A DNA stretch of 64,000 nucleotides from Gaetbulibacter sp. S0825 (GCF_011777505.1 NZ_JAATJT010000001.1:806001-870000), one strand, 5' to 3'. Numbered from the stretch's first letter, positions 45,222 through 54,677 are shown. Made by a program: numbers and translations. Notes: generated by a model from the sequence alone, not told the origin.

Positions 45222-45653
45222 ATGTTTTCAAACTCATCAAAATATGCTATTAAAGCAGTGCTATTTTTGGCTGTTAACTCTAGTGAGAGCCATAGAATAA
45301 TGGTCAAAGATTTGGCAGCACCAATTAATGTGCCGCAAGCTTATTTAGCCAAATTATTACAAGAATTATCAAGAGGTGGCATAATATCTTCAAAGAAAGG
45401 ACCTAAAGGAGGGTTTTTTTTAAGTAAAGAAAACGTACAGTATACTCTTATGGATATTGTTAATGTAATTGATGGTAACGATAAGTTTAATTCTTGTTTG
45501 TTAAGTTTAGAAAAGTGTAATGCAGATAAGCCATGTCCTTTACATGATTTAGCAAGCCCAAGTAGGTCAAAATTTATTCAAAGTCTCAATCAAAATACTA
45601 TCGATGAATTTTCTATACAAATAGAACAAGGTAAGGTTTTCTTACCATTATAA
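45222..45653 (+). CDS. Rrf2-family regulator with Fe-S-type cysteines (NsrR-like)
   Basis: 143 residues. A winged-helix DNA-binding domain (about 1-75: MFSNSSKYAIKAVLFLA, VPQAYLAKLLQEL, KGPKGGFFL) is followed by three cysteines C92, C99 and C105, close in position to the [2Fe-2S]/[4Fe-4S] ligands of IscR and NsrR (though spaced x6/x5 rather than x5/x5). It is divergent from the nos operon across 161 bp. A nitric oxide or redox sensor controlling nos is likely from context. Confidence 0.85.
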   Translation: MFSNSSKYAIKAVLFLAVNSSESHRIMVKDLAAPINVPQAYLAKLLQELSRGGIISSKKGPKGGFFLSKENVQYTLMDIVNVIDGNDKFNSCLLSLEKCNADKPCPLHDLASPSRSKFIQSLNQNTIDEFSIQIEQGKVFLPL

Positions 45654-45750
45654 AAGATGTGTTTTTAATAGAAAAAAAAGACATCACATTTTACTAAAAG
45701 TTGTATTTTTGAAAAAATTTTCTTGACTTAAGAAAGTCTTAAAAAAAATA

Positions 45751-48510
45751 ATGGACAAGTATTCCTTTTTAAACGCAGCACATACAGCATACTTTGCTGA
45801 CTTATACGAGCAATATTTACAAAACCCAGACTCTTTAGAACCAAGCTGGAGGGCCTTTTTTCAAGGTTATGATTTTGGAAGTGAGAACTATGGTTTAGAA
45901 GGCGAAATTATTGAAGGTGTTTCAACACAAATACCAGAACATGTTCAAAAAGAATTTCAAGTAGTTAAACTAATTGATGGTTACAGAAATAGAGGTCATT
46001 TATTTACAAAAACAAACCCAGTTCGTGCTAGACGTAAATATGCGCCTACATTGGAAATTGAAAATTTCGGTCTGTCTCAAAGTGATTTAGATACCGTATT
46101 TAATGCTGGAGATATTTTAGGATTGGGTAAACAAACACTCAGGGAAATTAGAACACATCTTGAGGCTATTTACTGCAACTCTATTGGTGTAGAGTATATG
46201 TATATACGTAAGCCAGATGAAATTGAGTGGATTCAAAGTAAGTTAAATATAAACGATAATCAGCCAAAATTTTCTACTGAAGAAAAGACACACATCCTTA
46301 AAAAACTAAATGAAGCAGTTTCTTTCGAGAATTTTTTACACACCAAATACGTTGGGCAAAAGCGATTTTCTTTAGAGGGTGGAGAATCATTAATTCCAGC
46401 TTTAGATGCTCTAATTGAAAAAGCTTCAGAATATGATGTAAAAGAGTTTGTGATGGGGATGGCTCATCGTGGTCGCTTAAGCACTCTTACTAATATCTTT
46501 GGTAAATCAGCTAAAGACATTTTTAGTGAGTTTGACGGTAAAGATTATGAACAAGAAGTTTTTGATGGGGATGTAAAATACCATTTAGGCTGGACTAGTG
46601 ACCGAATTACAGATGCTGGAAAAAAAATAAATTTAAATATTGCACCAAATCCATCGCATTTAGAAACTGTTGGAGCCGTAGTGGAGGGTATAGCTAGAGC
46701 AAAGCAAGACGATAAATATCCAGAAAACCCATCGCAAGTACTACCTATTATTGTACATGGTGATGCAGCAATTGCTGGACAAGGATTGGTATATGAAGTG
46801 ATACAAATGGCACAGTTAGAAGGCTATAAAACCAATGGAACTATTCACATTGTTGTAAATAACCAAATTGGATTTACTACTAATTATCGAGATGCACGTT
46901 CAAGCACATATTGTACAGATGTCGCTAAAGTTACACTTTCCCCTGTGCTGCACGTTAATGCCGACGATGCTGAGGCTGTAGTGCATGCTGTTTTATTTGC
47001 GTTACATTTTAGAATGAAGTTTAAGCGCGATGTATTTATAGATTTACTGGGTTACCGAAAATATGGGCATAATGAAGGTGATGAACCTAAATTTACGCAA
47101 CCATTATTATATAAAGCAATTGCAAAACATAAAAACCCAAGAGATATTTATGCTGATAAATTAATTGCTGAAGGTGTGATTAATGATGATTATGTTAAAC
47201 AATTAGAAAAAGATTACAAATCAAAATTAGAAGAAAAACTAGAAGATTCTAGAAAAATTAAGAAAACGGAAATCACTCCATTTATGAGTAATGAATGGGA
47301 AAACTATATTACAGCAGAAGAGGATAAAATGATGAAAGCTGTAGACACTTCTTATGATAGAGAAGAATTAGCAAAAATCACTAAAGTACTTTCTAATCTT
47401 CCAAAGGATAAAAAATTTATCCGAAAAATATCTCGCCTTATAGAGTCAAGACAAACCATGTTTGACGAAGGCAAAATGGATTGGGCAATGGCAGAGCATT
47501 TGGCATACGGAACATTATTAGAAGAAGGTTATGATGTGCGTATCTCAGGGCAAGACGTAGAACGTGGCACGTTTTCGCATCGTCATGCTGTTGTAAAGGT
47601 AGAAGATAGTGAAGAAGAAATTATACTGCATAACAACATAAGCGATACACAAGGAAAGTTCTTTATTTACAACTCACTATTATCAGAATATGGTGTGGTA
47701 GGTTTTGATTACGGTTATGCTATGGCTAGCCCAAAAACACTAACCATTTGGGAAGCACAATTTGGTGACTTCAGCAATGGAGCACAAATTATGTTAGACC
47801 AATACATAACAGCAGCAGAAGATAAGTGGAAACTACAAAACGGTTTAGTTATGTTATTACCACATGGTTATGAAGGTCAAGGAGCAGAACATTCTTCAGC
47901 ACGTATGGAACGTTATCTTCAAATGTGTGCAAAAGACAATATGTTTGTAGTAGACTGTACAACGCCTGCAAATATGTACCATTTGTTGCGAAAACAAATG
48001 AAAGCGAAATTTAGAAAACCATTAATTGTATTTACTCCCAAAAGCTTATTACGCCATCCACTAGTAGTTTCTACTGTTGATGAATTTGCTAACGGAAGTT
48101 TTCAAATGTTAATAGACGATAAAAAAGCAGAAGCAGAACAAGTAAAAACATTAGTTTTTGTAACAGGAAAGTTCTATTATGATTTATTAGAAGAGCAAGA
48201 AAATCTTAAAAGGAAAGACGTTGCTTTAGTAAGAATAGAACAATTATTTCCATTACCAATAGAAGATATTCGTGAAGTAATAAATAAATATAAAAATGCT
48301 GAAGACATAGTTTGGGCGCAAGAAGAACCAAGAAACATGGGAGCTTATAGCCATATGATGATGCATATTGATGAAGCTAGAACATGGAGAGCAGCTACAA
48401 GAAGAACTTATAGTGCACCAGCTGCAGGAAGTTCAACAAGAAGTAAAAGGCGACATCAACAGGTAATTGATTATGTCTTTGATAAAACAAAAAATAACCA
48501 ACGTAGATAA
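45751..48510 (+). CDS. sucA: 2-oxoglutarate dehydrogenase E1 component
   Basis: 919 residues. The N-terminal E2-binding helix (LNAAHTAYFADLYEQYL) begins the protein. The thiamine-diphosphate core includes GMAHRGRLSTL, VHGDAAIAGQGLVYE and NNQIGFTT, then GYRKYGHNEGDEP. The transketolase-like part has GYEGQGAEHSSAR, and the C-terminal domain contains WAQEEPRNMGAY. It decarboxylates 2-oxoglutarate in the TCA cycle. sucB follows 26 bp later. A -7 element TATTTTTG at 45704-45711 gives a leader of about 36 nt. Confidence 0.95.
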   Translation: MDKYSFLNAAHTAYFADLYEQYLQNPDSLEPSWRAFFQGYDFGSENYGLEGEIIEGVSTQIPEHVQKEFQVVKLIDGYRNRGHLFTKTNPVRARRKYAPTLEIENFGLSQSDLDTVFNAGDILGLGKQTLREIRTHLEAIYCNSIGVEYMYIRKPDEIEWIQSKLNINDNQPKFSTEEKTHILKKLNEAVSFENFLHTKYVGQKRFSLEGGESLIPALDALIEKASEYDVKEFVMGMAHRGRLSTLTNIFGKSAKDIFSEFDGKDYEQEVFDGDVKYHLGWTSDRITDAGKKINLNIAPNPSHLETVGAVVEGIARAKQDDKYPENPSQVLPIIVHGDAAIAGQGLVYEVIQMAQLEGYKTNGTIHIVVNNQIGFTTNYRDARSSTYCTDVAKVTLSPVLHVNADDAEAVVHAVLFALHFRMKFKRDVFIDLLGYRKYGHNEGDEPKFTQPLLYKAIAKHKNPRDIYADKLIAEGVINDDYVKQLEKDYKSKLEEKLEDSRKIKKTEITPFMSNEWENYITAEEDKMMKAVDTSYDREELAKITKVLSNLPKDKKFIRKISRLIESRQTMFDEGKMDWAMAEHLAYGTLLEEGYDVRISGQDVERGTFSHRHAVVKVEDSEEEIILHNNISDTQGKFFIYNSLLSEYGVVGFDYGYAMASPKTLTIWEAQFGDFSNGAQIMLDQYITAAEDKWKLQNGLVMLLPHGYEGQGAEHSSARMERYLQMCAKDNMFVVDCTTPANMYHLLRKQMKAKFRKPLIVFTPKSLLRHPLVVSTVDEFANGSFQMLIDDKKAEAEQVKTLVFVTGKFYYDLLEEQENLKRKDVALVRIEQLFPLPIEDIREVINKYKNAEDIVWAQEEPRNMGAYSHMMMHIDEARTWRAATRRTYSAPAAGSSTRSKRRHQQVIDYVFDKTKNNQRR

Positions 48511-48536
48511 TAATATACAACTAAAATATATATAGA

Positions 48537-49745
48537 ATGATTTTAGAAATGAAAGTTCCATCACCTGGAGAATCAATCACCGAAGTTGAAATAGCGGAGT
48601 GGTTGGTAGAAGATGGAGATTATGTAGAAAAAGACCAAGCCATTGCCGAAGTAGATAGCGACAAAGCAACACTTGAGTTGCCAGCTGAAGCCAGCGGGAC
48701 TATTACTTTAAAAGCAGAAGAAGGAGATGCAGTTGCTGTTGGGCAAGTGGTTTGTTTAATTGATACAAGTGCGGCAAAACCTGAAGGATCTGAAACAACA
48801 AAAAAGCTTGAGAAGACTGAAGTTTCTCAAATAGAAGTAAAAACAGTTCCTTCAAGTGAAACATACGCCACAGGTACACCAAGTCCAGCTGCAAATAAAA
48901 TATTAGCAGAAAAAGGAATGGAAGCATCACAGGTTAAAGGCACAGGAAGAGATGGTCGTGTGACTAAAGAAGATGCGGTAAAAGCTGTACCTTCTATGGG
49001 TCAAGAGGTAAATGTGGAAGGTCGAGGTACTTCTAGAAGTAAAATGTCCATGCTTCGTCGTAAAGTTGCCGAACGTTTGGTAGAAGCAAAAAACACAACA
49101 GCAATGCTAACTACTTTTAACGAAGTAGATATGTCACCAATTTTCGATTTACGCAAGCAATACAAAGAAGAATTTAAAGAAAAACACGGTGTAAGTTTAG
49201 GCTTCATGAGTTTTTTCTCATTAGCAGTTGTAAGAGCATTGCAAATGTATCCAGCTGTAAATTCTATGATTGATGGAAAAGAAATGCTGAGTTATGATTT
49301 TGTAGATATTTCTATTGCAGTTTCTGGACCAAAAGGATTGATGGTTCCTGTCATAAGAAATGCTGAAAAATTATCATTTAGAGGTATTGAATCTGAAGTT
49401 AAAAGATTAGCAATTCGTGCTCGTGACGGACAAATTACTGTTGATGAAATGACAGGTGGAACATTCACAATTTCTAACGGTGGAGTATTTGGTAGTATGT
49501 TATCTACACCAATTATTAACCCTCCACAAAGTGGAATTTTAGGAATGCATAATATTGTTGAGCGTCCAGTAGCTATTAATGGAAAAGTTGAAATTAGACC
49601 AATAATGTTTGTTGCATTATCCTATGATCACAGAATTATCGATGGTAAAGAATCTGTAGGTTTCTTGGTAGCGGTTAAAGAAGCATTAGAAAATCCTATT
49701 GAATTATTAATGAATAATGACGTTAAGAAAGCTTTAGAGCTGTAG
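48537..49745 (+). CDS. sucB: Dihydrolipoamide succinyltransferase, E2 of 2-oxoglutarate dehydrogenase
   Basis: 402 residues. The lipoyl domain (1-80) has the modified lysine K43 in [11 protein letters not shown] short linker leads to the E1/E3-binding domain (about 112-148, [14 protein letters not shown]...[12 protein letters not shown]). The catalytic domain carries H365 and D369 in [11 protein letters not shown]. It transfers the succinyl group to CoA. It forms an operon with sucA, closed by the terminator at 49765. Confidence 0.95.
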   Translation: MILEMKVPSPGESITEVEIAEWLVEDGDYVEKDQAIAEVDSDKATLELPAEASGTITLKAEEGDAVAVGQVVCLIDTSAAKPEGSETTKKLEKTEVSQIEVKTVPSSETYATGTPSPAANKILAEKGMEASQVKGTGRDGRVTKEDAVKAVPSMGQEVNVEGRGTSRSKMSMLRRKVAERLVEAKNTTAMLTTFNEVDMSPIFDLRKQYKEEFKEKHGVSLGFMSFFSLAVVRALQMYPAVNSMIDGKEMLSYDFVDISIAVSGPKGLMVPVIRNAEKLSFRGIESEVKRLAIRARDGQITVDEMTGGTFTISNGGVFGSMLSTPIINPPQSGILGMHNIVERPVAINGKVEIRPIMFVALSYDHRIIDGKESVGFLVAVKEALENPIELLMNNDVKKALEL

Positions 49746-49764
49746 CGTAATAATTTATTTTATA

Positions 49765-49802
49765 AACAAAAAGGGTGCTTATAAATAAGGACCCTTTTTG
49801 TT
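49765..49802. terminator. Bidirectional terminator after sucB
   Basis: AACAAAAAGGGT and ACCCTTTTTGTT, a perfect 12-bp inverted repeat with a 14-nt loop. It is symmetrical and serves sucB on the plus strand and, if real, the small gene at 49802-49903 on the minus strand. Confidence 0.85.
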
Positions 49803-49903
49803 CATATTAAACTAACTAATAAATTAATAGAAATTACCATAACAATAATAATAACTAATCCAATAAATAAAATTTTACGCCAAAGAGTATCGTCTTTATT
49901 CAT
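49802..49903 (-). CDS. Possible 33-residue single-helix membrane protein
   Basis: A small ORF starting ATG at 49903: MNKDDTLWRK, then a hydrophobic stretch of about 22 residues rich in Ile, Leu and Val (ILFIGLVIIIVMVISINLLV), ending SLI and TGA. The charged N-terminal end followed by one transmembrane helix is a typical small membrane protein profile. The stop codon abuts a bidirectional terminator, which supports a transcript. No Shine-Dalgarno is clear, although such sites are generally weak in this phylum. It could be chance in AT-rich DNA. Confidence 0.4.
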   Translation of the reverse strand: MNKDDTLWRKILFIGLVIIIVMVISINLLVSLI

Positions 49904-50122
49904 TATCACTCATAAATATTTGGGGTAGATTCTTATTAGAAAATGAAAGCTCCAAGCAATTAAACCTAGAGCCTTCCATAATTCTCCCTAAGAACTAATT
50001 AATAGCACTGTAAATTTGCAAAATAAAGTAATACCAAACAATACGTATATATACGTATATGTAGCTTTTTTGAAGATAAATTACTAAAAATCAGAAAATT
50101 AAAAATTAAAAAAATTCAAATT

Positions 50123-50746
50123 TTATAAAAATAGGCTCTCATTTTCCTTCGCAAACAGCAAAAGGCCGTTATGTTTTGATTCTAATTTTAGTTTTTTAAT
50201 AATATGACTCTTGTGCTTCTCCACTGTTCTTTTTGAGATCTCGAGTAGGCAAGCAATTTCTATGGCAGTTTTGTTTTCAGCAATTAGTTTTAGAATACGT
50301 TTTTCTGAAGGTGTTAAATCGTCAATATTTACAGGCTCCGTTTCACCTGAAAATTGATCTTCGATTTCTTTGCTAAAGTATGGCGTGCCCTTAGCCACTG
50401 CATTTAAACAATTTTCAATTTCTACTAAAGCAAACTCTTTTAATAGGTACCCATAAATGTTAAGTTGTTTGGCTTGATGGTAGAATGTGCTATTTTTTTC
50501 AAAAGTTATAAGTACAATTCTAGTATCTAATTTTTCATGACATAGTTTTGCTATATCTAAGCCAGATAGGTGTGGCATTTTTATGTCTAGAACAGCAATA
50601 TCTGGCTCGTGCTTTAATATTAATTTATAAGCCTCTTTTCCATTGGTAGCACTATCAATAATGTTGTAGTTTTTTTCAATTAGAAAATCTTGTAACCCTT
50701 TTAGTACTAAAGGATGGTCATCAGCAATTATAATTGAAGGATTCAT
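50123..50746 (-). CDS. NarL/FixJ-type response regulator
   Basis: 207 residues. The receiver domain (1-120) has the acidic pair D9-D10, the phosphoacceptor D54 in VLDIKMPHLSG and a conserved Lys near 105 (LLKE). A LuxR-type helix-turn-helix (about 143-205) reads LTPSEKRILKLIAENK...SKRTVEKHKSHIIKKL. No histidine kinase is adjacent, so it is an orphan here. It lies 27 bp after the aspartic-protease-like gene on the same strand. Confidence 0.9.
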   Translation of the reverse strand: MNPSIIIADDHPLVLKGLQDFLIEKNYNIIDSATNGKEAYKLILKHEPDIAVLDIKMPHLSGLDIAKLCHEKLDTRIVLITFEKNSTFYHQAKQLNIYGYLLKEFALVEIENCLNAVAKGTPYFSKEIEDQFSGETEPVNIDDLTPSEKRILKLIAENKTAIEIACLLEISKRTVEKHKSHIIKKLKLESKHNGLLLFAKENESLFL

Positions 50747-50773
50747 ATTAGAGGTTAGTCGAGTTGCTATTAA

Positions 50774-51217
50774 TTAATAGTTAAGATATAAATATTTCTT
50801 GTTGTAATCAATTATCGCCTTGGTTTTTTTTAGAATATCGGCTCCAATGATTCCATGTATAGGTTTTGAGTTATGGCTTATAAGTGCAGTATTTACGTGC
50901 GTTAAGTCAAATAGAATGATTGAAGTTTTTTTTGATTTCCATTTTCCTATTTTAAGGGTGTTTTTTTTTGATACTTGAGTAAGCATGTCTATTGCTCCAG
51001 CACCAGCTGCTTTTATATTGGAGTCTTCAACCTGTAAACCAAACATGTCGACAAATTCAAAATCAACACATGAGTTAGAGGCTCCAGTATCTAAAATAAA
51101 GCGTCCTTTTTTCCCGTTTATAGATGCTTTTAGCTCAAAATGATTGGTTTTAGTTAGTTTTAACTTCACTTTAGTGTAGCCTTTGTCAAATAGAAAATCT
51201 TTAAGCTTTTTGTTCAT
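50774..51217 (-). CDS. Retropepsin-like aspartic protease domain protein
   Basis: 147 residues without a signal peptide. The active-site motif is ILDTGASNSC (catalytic D43), and the second conserved block is IHGIIGADILKKTKAIIDY, which together define the clan AA retroviral-like aspartic protease family (gag-asp_proteas). One catalytic Asp per chain means it would act as a dimer. It is upstream of the NarL-type regulator gene on the same strand. Substrate unknown. Confidence 0.8.
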   Translation of the reverse strand: MNKKLKDFLFDKGYTKVKLKLTKTNHFELKASINGKKGRFILDTGASNSCVDFEFVDMFGLQVEDSNIKAAGAGAIDMLTQVSKKNTLKIGKWKSKKTSIILFDLTHVNTALISHNSKPIHGIIGADILKKTKAIIDYNKKYLYLNY

Positions 51218-51303
51218 TTTTAAGTTTAAAATTGAAAGCTGTAAAAGTAAACCAAACTACAAACTAGAAAAAAATAAAGAGAAAGTATTTTAAATTACCA
51301 ATA

Positions 51304-51336
51304 AAAAAGCATCATGTTTACTGATGACTTTTTTAC
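51304..51336. other. Imperfect hairpin before tatD
   Basis: AAAAAAGCATCA and TGATGACTTTTTT around TGTTTAC, with one mismatch. It resembles a terminator but lies between divergent genes and ends about 10 bp before the tatD start, overlapping the start of its putative -7 box (51334-51341). Confidence 0.45.
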
Positions 51337-51341
51337 TTTTA
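51334..51341 (+). promoter_or_regulatory. -7 element of tatD, leaderless start
   Basis: TACTTTTA, one mismatch from TAnnTTTG. Inferred start about 51345; ATG at 51346. Confidence 0.35.
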
Positions 51342-51345
51342 CAAA

Positions 51346-52113
51346 ATGATAATTACTGATACACACACTCATTTATATAGTGAAGCTTTTGATGAGGATC
51401 GTGACAAGATGATGCAGCGCGCCTTCAATAAAGGAATCACGCGCTTTTTTATTCCAGCAATAGATTCAACTTACACCAAGGCGATGTTTGAGCTTGAAAA
51501 AAACTACCCAGAGAATGTGTTTTTAATGATGGGTTTACACCCAACATCTGTTAAAGAAAATTACAAAGAAGAACTAACTCACGTTGAAAAGCTATTATCG
51601 GAAAGACCATTTATTGCCATAGGCGAAATAGGTATTGACTTGTATTGGGACAAGTCAACATTAAGCATACAGCAGGAAGCATTTAGGCGTCAAATTAAAT
51701 TATCCAAGAAATATAAATTACCAATAGTAATTCATTGTAGAGAATCGTTCGATGAGATTTTTGAAGTTTTAGAAGAAGAAAAAGGAGACGATTTATTCGG
51801 AATTTTTCACTGCTTTACTGGAACATTAGAGCAAGCCCAAAGAGCAATTTCATATAATATGAAATTAGGCATTGGTGGTGTAGTGACATTTAAAAATGGA
51901 AAGATAGACCAATTCCTAAATCAAATAGATTTAAAGCATATAGTTTTAGAGACAGATTCACCATATTTAGCTCCTACACCATATCGTGGAAAGCGTAATG
52001 AAAGCAGTTACATAATTAATGTACTAGATAAGTTGTCATATATATATGGTATAAGTGCAACAGAAATTGCCAACATTACCACAGCTAATTCAAAAGAAGT
52101 TTTTAAAGTTTAG
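51346..52113 (+). CDS. tatD: TatD family metal-dependent hydrolase (DNase)
   Basis: 255 residues of the TatD TIM barrel. Metal ligands are visible as DTHTHLY (residues 4-10), GEIGIDLYW, PIVIHCRESF, GIFHCFTG and LETDSPYLAP. Members are metal-dependent 3'-5' exonucleases or D-aminoacyl-tRNA deacylase-like enzymes. It is followed 2 bp later by the asparaginase gene, so they form an operon. Confidence 0.9.
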   Translation: MIITDTHTHLYSEAFDEDRDKMMQRAFNKGITRFFIPAIDSTYTKAMFELEKNYPENVFLMMGLHPTSVKENYKEELTHVEKLLSERPFIAIGEIGIDLYWDKSTLSIQQEAFRRQIKLSKKYKLPIVIHCRESFDEIFEVLEEEKGDDLFGIFHCFTGTLEQAQRAISYNMKLGIGGVVTFKNGKIDQFLNQIDLKHIVLETDSPYLAPTPYRGKRNESSYIINVLDKLSYIYGISATEIANITTANSKEVFKV

Positions 52114-52115
52114 AA

Positions 52116-53141
52116 ATGAAGATACCAAACATATTATTAATATATACAGGCGGCACTATTGGAATGATTAAAGATCCAGAAACTGGCGTGTTACGTTCTT
52201 TTGATTTTGACAACTTGTTAGATAAAATACCAGAGCTAAAACTTTTGGCATGTTCTATAGAAGCTATCTCTTTTGATGAACCTATAGATTCATCAAACAT
52301 GAATCCTAATTATTGGATTCAAATAGCTGAAATAATTGAACAAAACTATTCTACATTTGATGGGTTTGTCATTTTACATGGTAGCGATACAATGAGTTAT
52401 ACAGCTTCAGCATTAAGCTTTATGTTAGAGAACTTAGGAAAACCTGTAATATTTACTGGGTCGCAATTACCAATAGGTGATTTACGTACCGACGCTAAAG
52501 AAAATTTAATTACCTCTATTCAAATAGCTTCACTACAAGAAAAAGAGCAACCAATCATTAAGGAAGTATGCCTTTATTTTGAGTATAAATTATATCGTGG
52601 CAATAGAACTACAAAAATCAACGCCGAACATTTTGAAGCTTTTGCATCTTTAAATTATCCCGATTTGGCTGAATCTGGAGTTCATCTTAAAGTAAACAAA
52701 GAATATTTACTTATACCAAAAACAGGTAAAAAATTAAAAGTACATAATACACTTAACAATAATATTGCGATAATTAAATTGTTTCCTGGGATTTCTGAGA
52801 ACATAATGCGTTCAATTTTTTCCACTCCAAATCTAGAAGGTGTAATACTAGAAACTTATGGAGCAGGAAACACAACCAATAGAGCTTGGTTTATTGATAT
52901 GTTAAAAGAGTATATTGATAAAGGAATACATATAATTAACGTTACTCAATGTTCTGGAGGCAGTGTTATCATGGGTCAATATGAAACAAGTACTCAACTA
53001 AAAGACATAGGTGTAATTTCTGGAGGTGATATGACAACTGAAGCAGCAATAGCTAAACTCATGTATTTGTTGAGCAAAAATTTATCTACATTAAAATTTA
53101 AGGAACACTTCGAAAATTCATTACGTGGAGAGATATCTTAA
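52116..53141 (+). CDS. ansA: Type I (cytoplasmic) asparaginase
   Basis: 341 residues. The first catalytic Thr is in IYTGGTIGM (about T14). The second conserved block is FVILHGSDTMSYTASALSFML with the Thr/Lys pair continued in TGSQLPIGDLRTDAKEN. There is no signal peptide, consistent with the cytoplasmic type I enzyme. It hydrolyses L-asparagine to aspartate and ammonia. It is co-transcribed with tatD and followed by the serine tRNA. Confidence 0.9.
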   Translation: MKIPNILLIYTGGTIGMIKDPETGVLRSFDFDNLLDKIPELKLLACSIEAISFDEPIDSSNMNPNYWIQIAEIIEQNYSTFDGFVILHGSDTMSYTASALSFMLENLGKPVIFTGSQLPIGDLRTDAKENLITSIQIASLQEKEQPIIKEVCLYFEYKLYRGNRTTKINAEHFEAFASLNYPDLAESGVHLKVNKEYLLIPKTGKKLKVHNTLNNNIAIIKLFPGISENIMRSIFSTPNLEGVILETYGAGNTTNRAWFIDMLKEYIDKGIHIINVTQCSGGSVIMGQYETSTQLKDIGVISGGDMTTEAAIAKLMYLLSKNLSTLKFKEHFENSLRGEIS

Positions 53142-53215
53142 AATTAACAACCAAAATTTTAACGTTTAAACTTTTTTTTGTTATTTGAGCCGCTGTAACT
53201 AAAAAATAGAGTTAT

Positions 53216-53303
53216 AGAGAGGTGGCCGAGTGGTCGAAGGCGCACGCCTGGAAAGTGTGTATACGTCAAAAGCGTATCGAGGGTTCGAATCCCTTCCTCT
53301 CTG
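53216..53303 (+). tRNA. tRNA-Ser (GGA)
   Basis: 88 nt. The 7-bp acceptor stem pairs AGAGAGG (53216-53222) with CCTCTCT (53296-53302), with discriminator G. The anticodon loop CTGGAAA gives anticodon GGA at 53250-53252. A long variable arm (GTATACG...CGTATC) and T-loop TTCGAAT are present, as expected for serine. CCA is not encoded. Confidence 0.95.
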
Positions 53304-53424
53304 CAAAAGAGATAATTGCGATTTTCCTAATAGAAATGACGAATCTCTAAATAAATTTTAATTTTTTAATTACAATTTTTTTATATCTTTAACGCTTTAA
53401 CTAATAAAATTAAGATCAAGAACA

Positions 53425-54198
53425 ATGAAAAGATTATTTTCTATTCTAGCCATCGCATGTATAATGGCATTCGGAACTGTAAATGCTAGTACAAATGCGA
53501 ACACTACTACAACAATTGTTAATACGGTTGTTTCAGCCCAAGAAGATGGAGCTGCTGCTGAAGAAGACCTAGGATTTCATCAGGAATTAAAAAAGAGATT
53601 TATTGAAGGAGGCCCAGGATTTATGGGAATCGTGTTATTATGTTTAATTCTTGGATTAGCAATTGCTATTGAGAGAATTATCTTTTTAAACTTATCTACT
53701 TCAAATTCTAAAAAATTAACTCAAAATGTTGAGGACGCACTTGCATCAGGAGGTGTTGAAGCAGCAAAAGAGGTTTGTAGAAATACAAAAGGACCTGTTG
53801 CATCTATTTTCTATCAAGGACTAGATCGTGCAGACGAAGATATTGATGCTGCTGAAAAAGCTGTTGTAGCTTATGGTGGTGTACAAATGGGACAACTAGA
53901 AAAAAATGTGTCTTGGATATCTTTATTTATAGCATTAGCACCAATGTTAGGGTTCATGGGAACGGTAATTGGTATGATTCAAGCATTCGATAAAATTGAA
54001 GCTGCTGGTGATATGCAACCATCTTTAGTTGCAGGAGGTATTAAAGTTGCACTTCTAACAACCGTGTTTGGTCTAATTGTTGCTATTATATTACAGATAT
54101 TCTATAACTACATCATTTCAAAAATTGATGCAATTGTAAACGATATGGAAGATGCATCAATTTCGTTGATGGATTTATTGGTAAAACACAAGAAGTAA
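53425..54198 (+). CDS. MotA/TolQ/ExbB proton channel family protein
   Basis: 257 residues. An N-terminal signal-like hydrophobic segment (1-22) is followed by a membrane helix (about 57-77) and the ExbB core with GPVASIFYQGL, then two more helices in APMLGFMGTVIGMIQAFD and GGIKVALLTTVFGLIVAIILQIFYNYI. It forms the inner-membrane stator with the ExbD proteins to energise TonB. It is first in an operon of four genes, ending at a terminator at 55844. Confidence 0.9.
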   Translation: MKRLFSILAIACIMAFGTVNASTNANTTTTIVNTVVSAQEDGAAAEEDLGFHQELKKRFIEGGPGFMGIVLLCLILGLAIAIERIIFLNLSTSNSKKLTQNVEDALASGGVEAAKEVCRNTKGPVASIFYQGLDRADEDIDAAEKAVVAYGGVQMGQLEKNVSWISLFIALAPMLGFMGTVIGMIQAFDKIEAAGDMQPSLVAGGIKVALLTTVFGLIVAIILQIFYNYIISKIDAIVNDMEDASISLMDLLVKHKK

Positions 54199-54226
54199 TA
54201 ACAACAACTTAAAATCTTTATAGATT

Positions 54227-54673
54227 ATGAATTTGCAAAAAATAATAAAACTTGTTGCAGCAATAGTTGGAGTTATTTCAATATTCTTTCTTATAAGAAT
54301 TATTGGAGCAGGAGATGAAGCTCTTGAAACTACGCCTGATTTACAAGATAGCATAGTATCACCTTTTATGTACATAGCGTACCTTATATTAGGAATAATG
54401 GTATTTTTAGTTGTAGTGTTTTCAGTAAAACAAATGTTTTCTAATCCAGCAACATTAAAAAAGACCTTAACTAATGTTGGAGCTTTTGTTGCTTTAGCTT
54501 TAGTAGCATATTTTGGATTTGCTAACGGTGTAGAAACACCTTTAAGAGATGGTGAAGTTTTAACAGCAGGTAACTCGCAATTAGTAGGGGCAGGATTGTA
54601 TCTATTCTACTTTTTAGTGTTTATAGCAGTTGGAATTATGCTGTTCACAGGAATTAAAAAAATGATTAAGTAA
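54227..54673 (+). CDS. Membrane protein of the ExbB-ExbD operon
   Basis: 148 residues with four hydrophobic helices (about 7-23, 46-66, 78-95 and 120-140) separated by short loops. No named family is recognised. Such a gene between exbB and exbD is frequent in Flavobacteriia, and the 4-bp gap to the next gene indicates coupling. A structural accessory to the stator is possible but unproved. Confidence 0.65.
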   Translation: MNLQKIIKLVAAIVGVISIFFLIRIIGAGDEALETTPDLQDSIVSPFMYIAYLILGIMVFLVVVFSVKQMFSNPATLKKTLTNVGAFVALALVAYFGFANGVETPLRDGEVLTAGNSQLVGAGLYLFYFLVFIAVGIMLFTGIKKMIK

Positions 54674-54677
54674 TATT

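Larger units (their letters stand above)
49746..50122. other. Intergenic region between sucB and the response-regulator gene
   Basis: 377 bp. It contains the terminator at 49765-49802, a possible 33-codon minus-strand gene (49802-49903), and downstream an alternating palindrome of ATACGTAT type near 50041. The remaining 130 bp show nothing I can name. Confidence 0.6.

Noticed and set aside
50040-50060. Alternating palindrome of the ATACGTAT type
   Set aside because: Self-complementary by its alternating composition, lies downstream of the response-regulator gene, has no U-tract and no partner copy. I could not assign a function.
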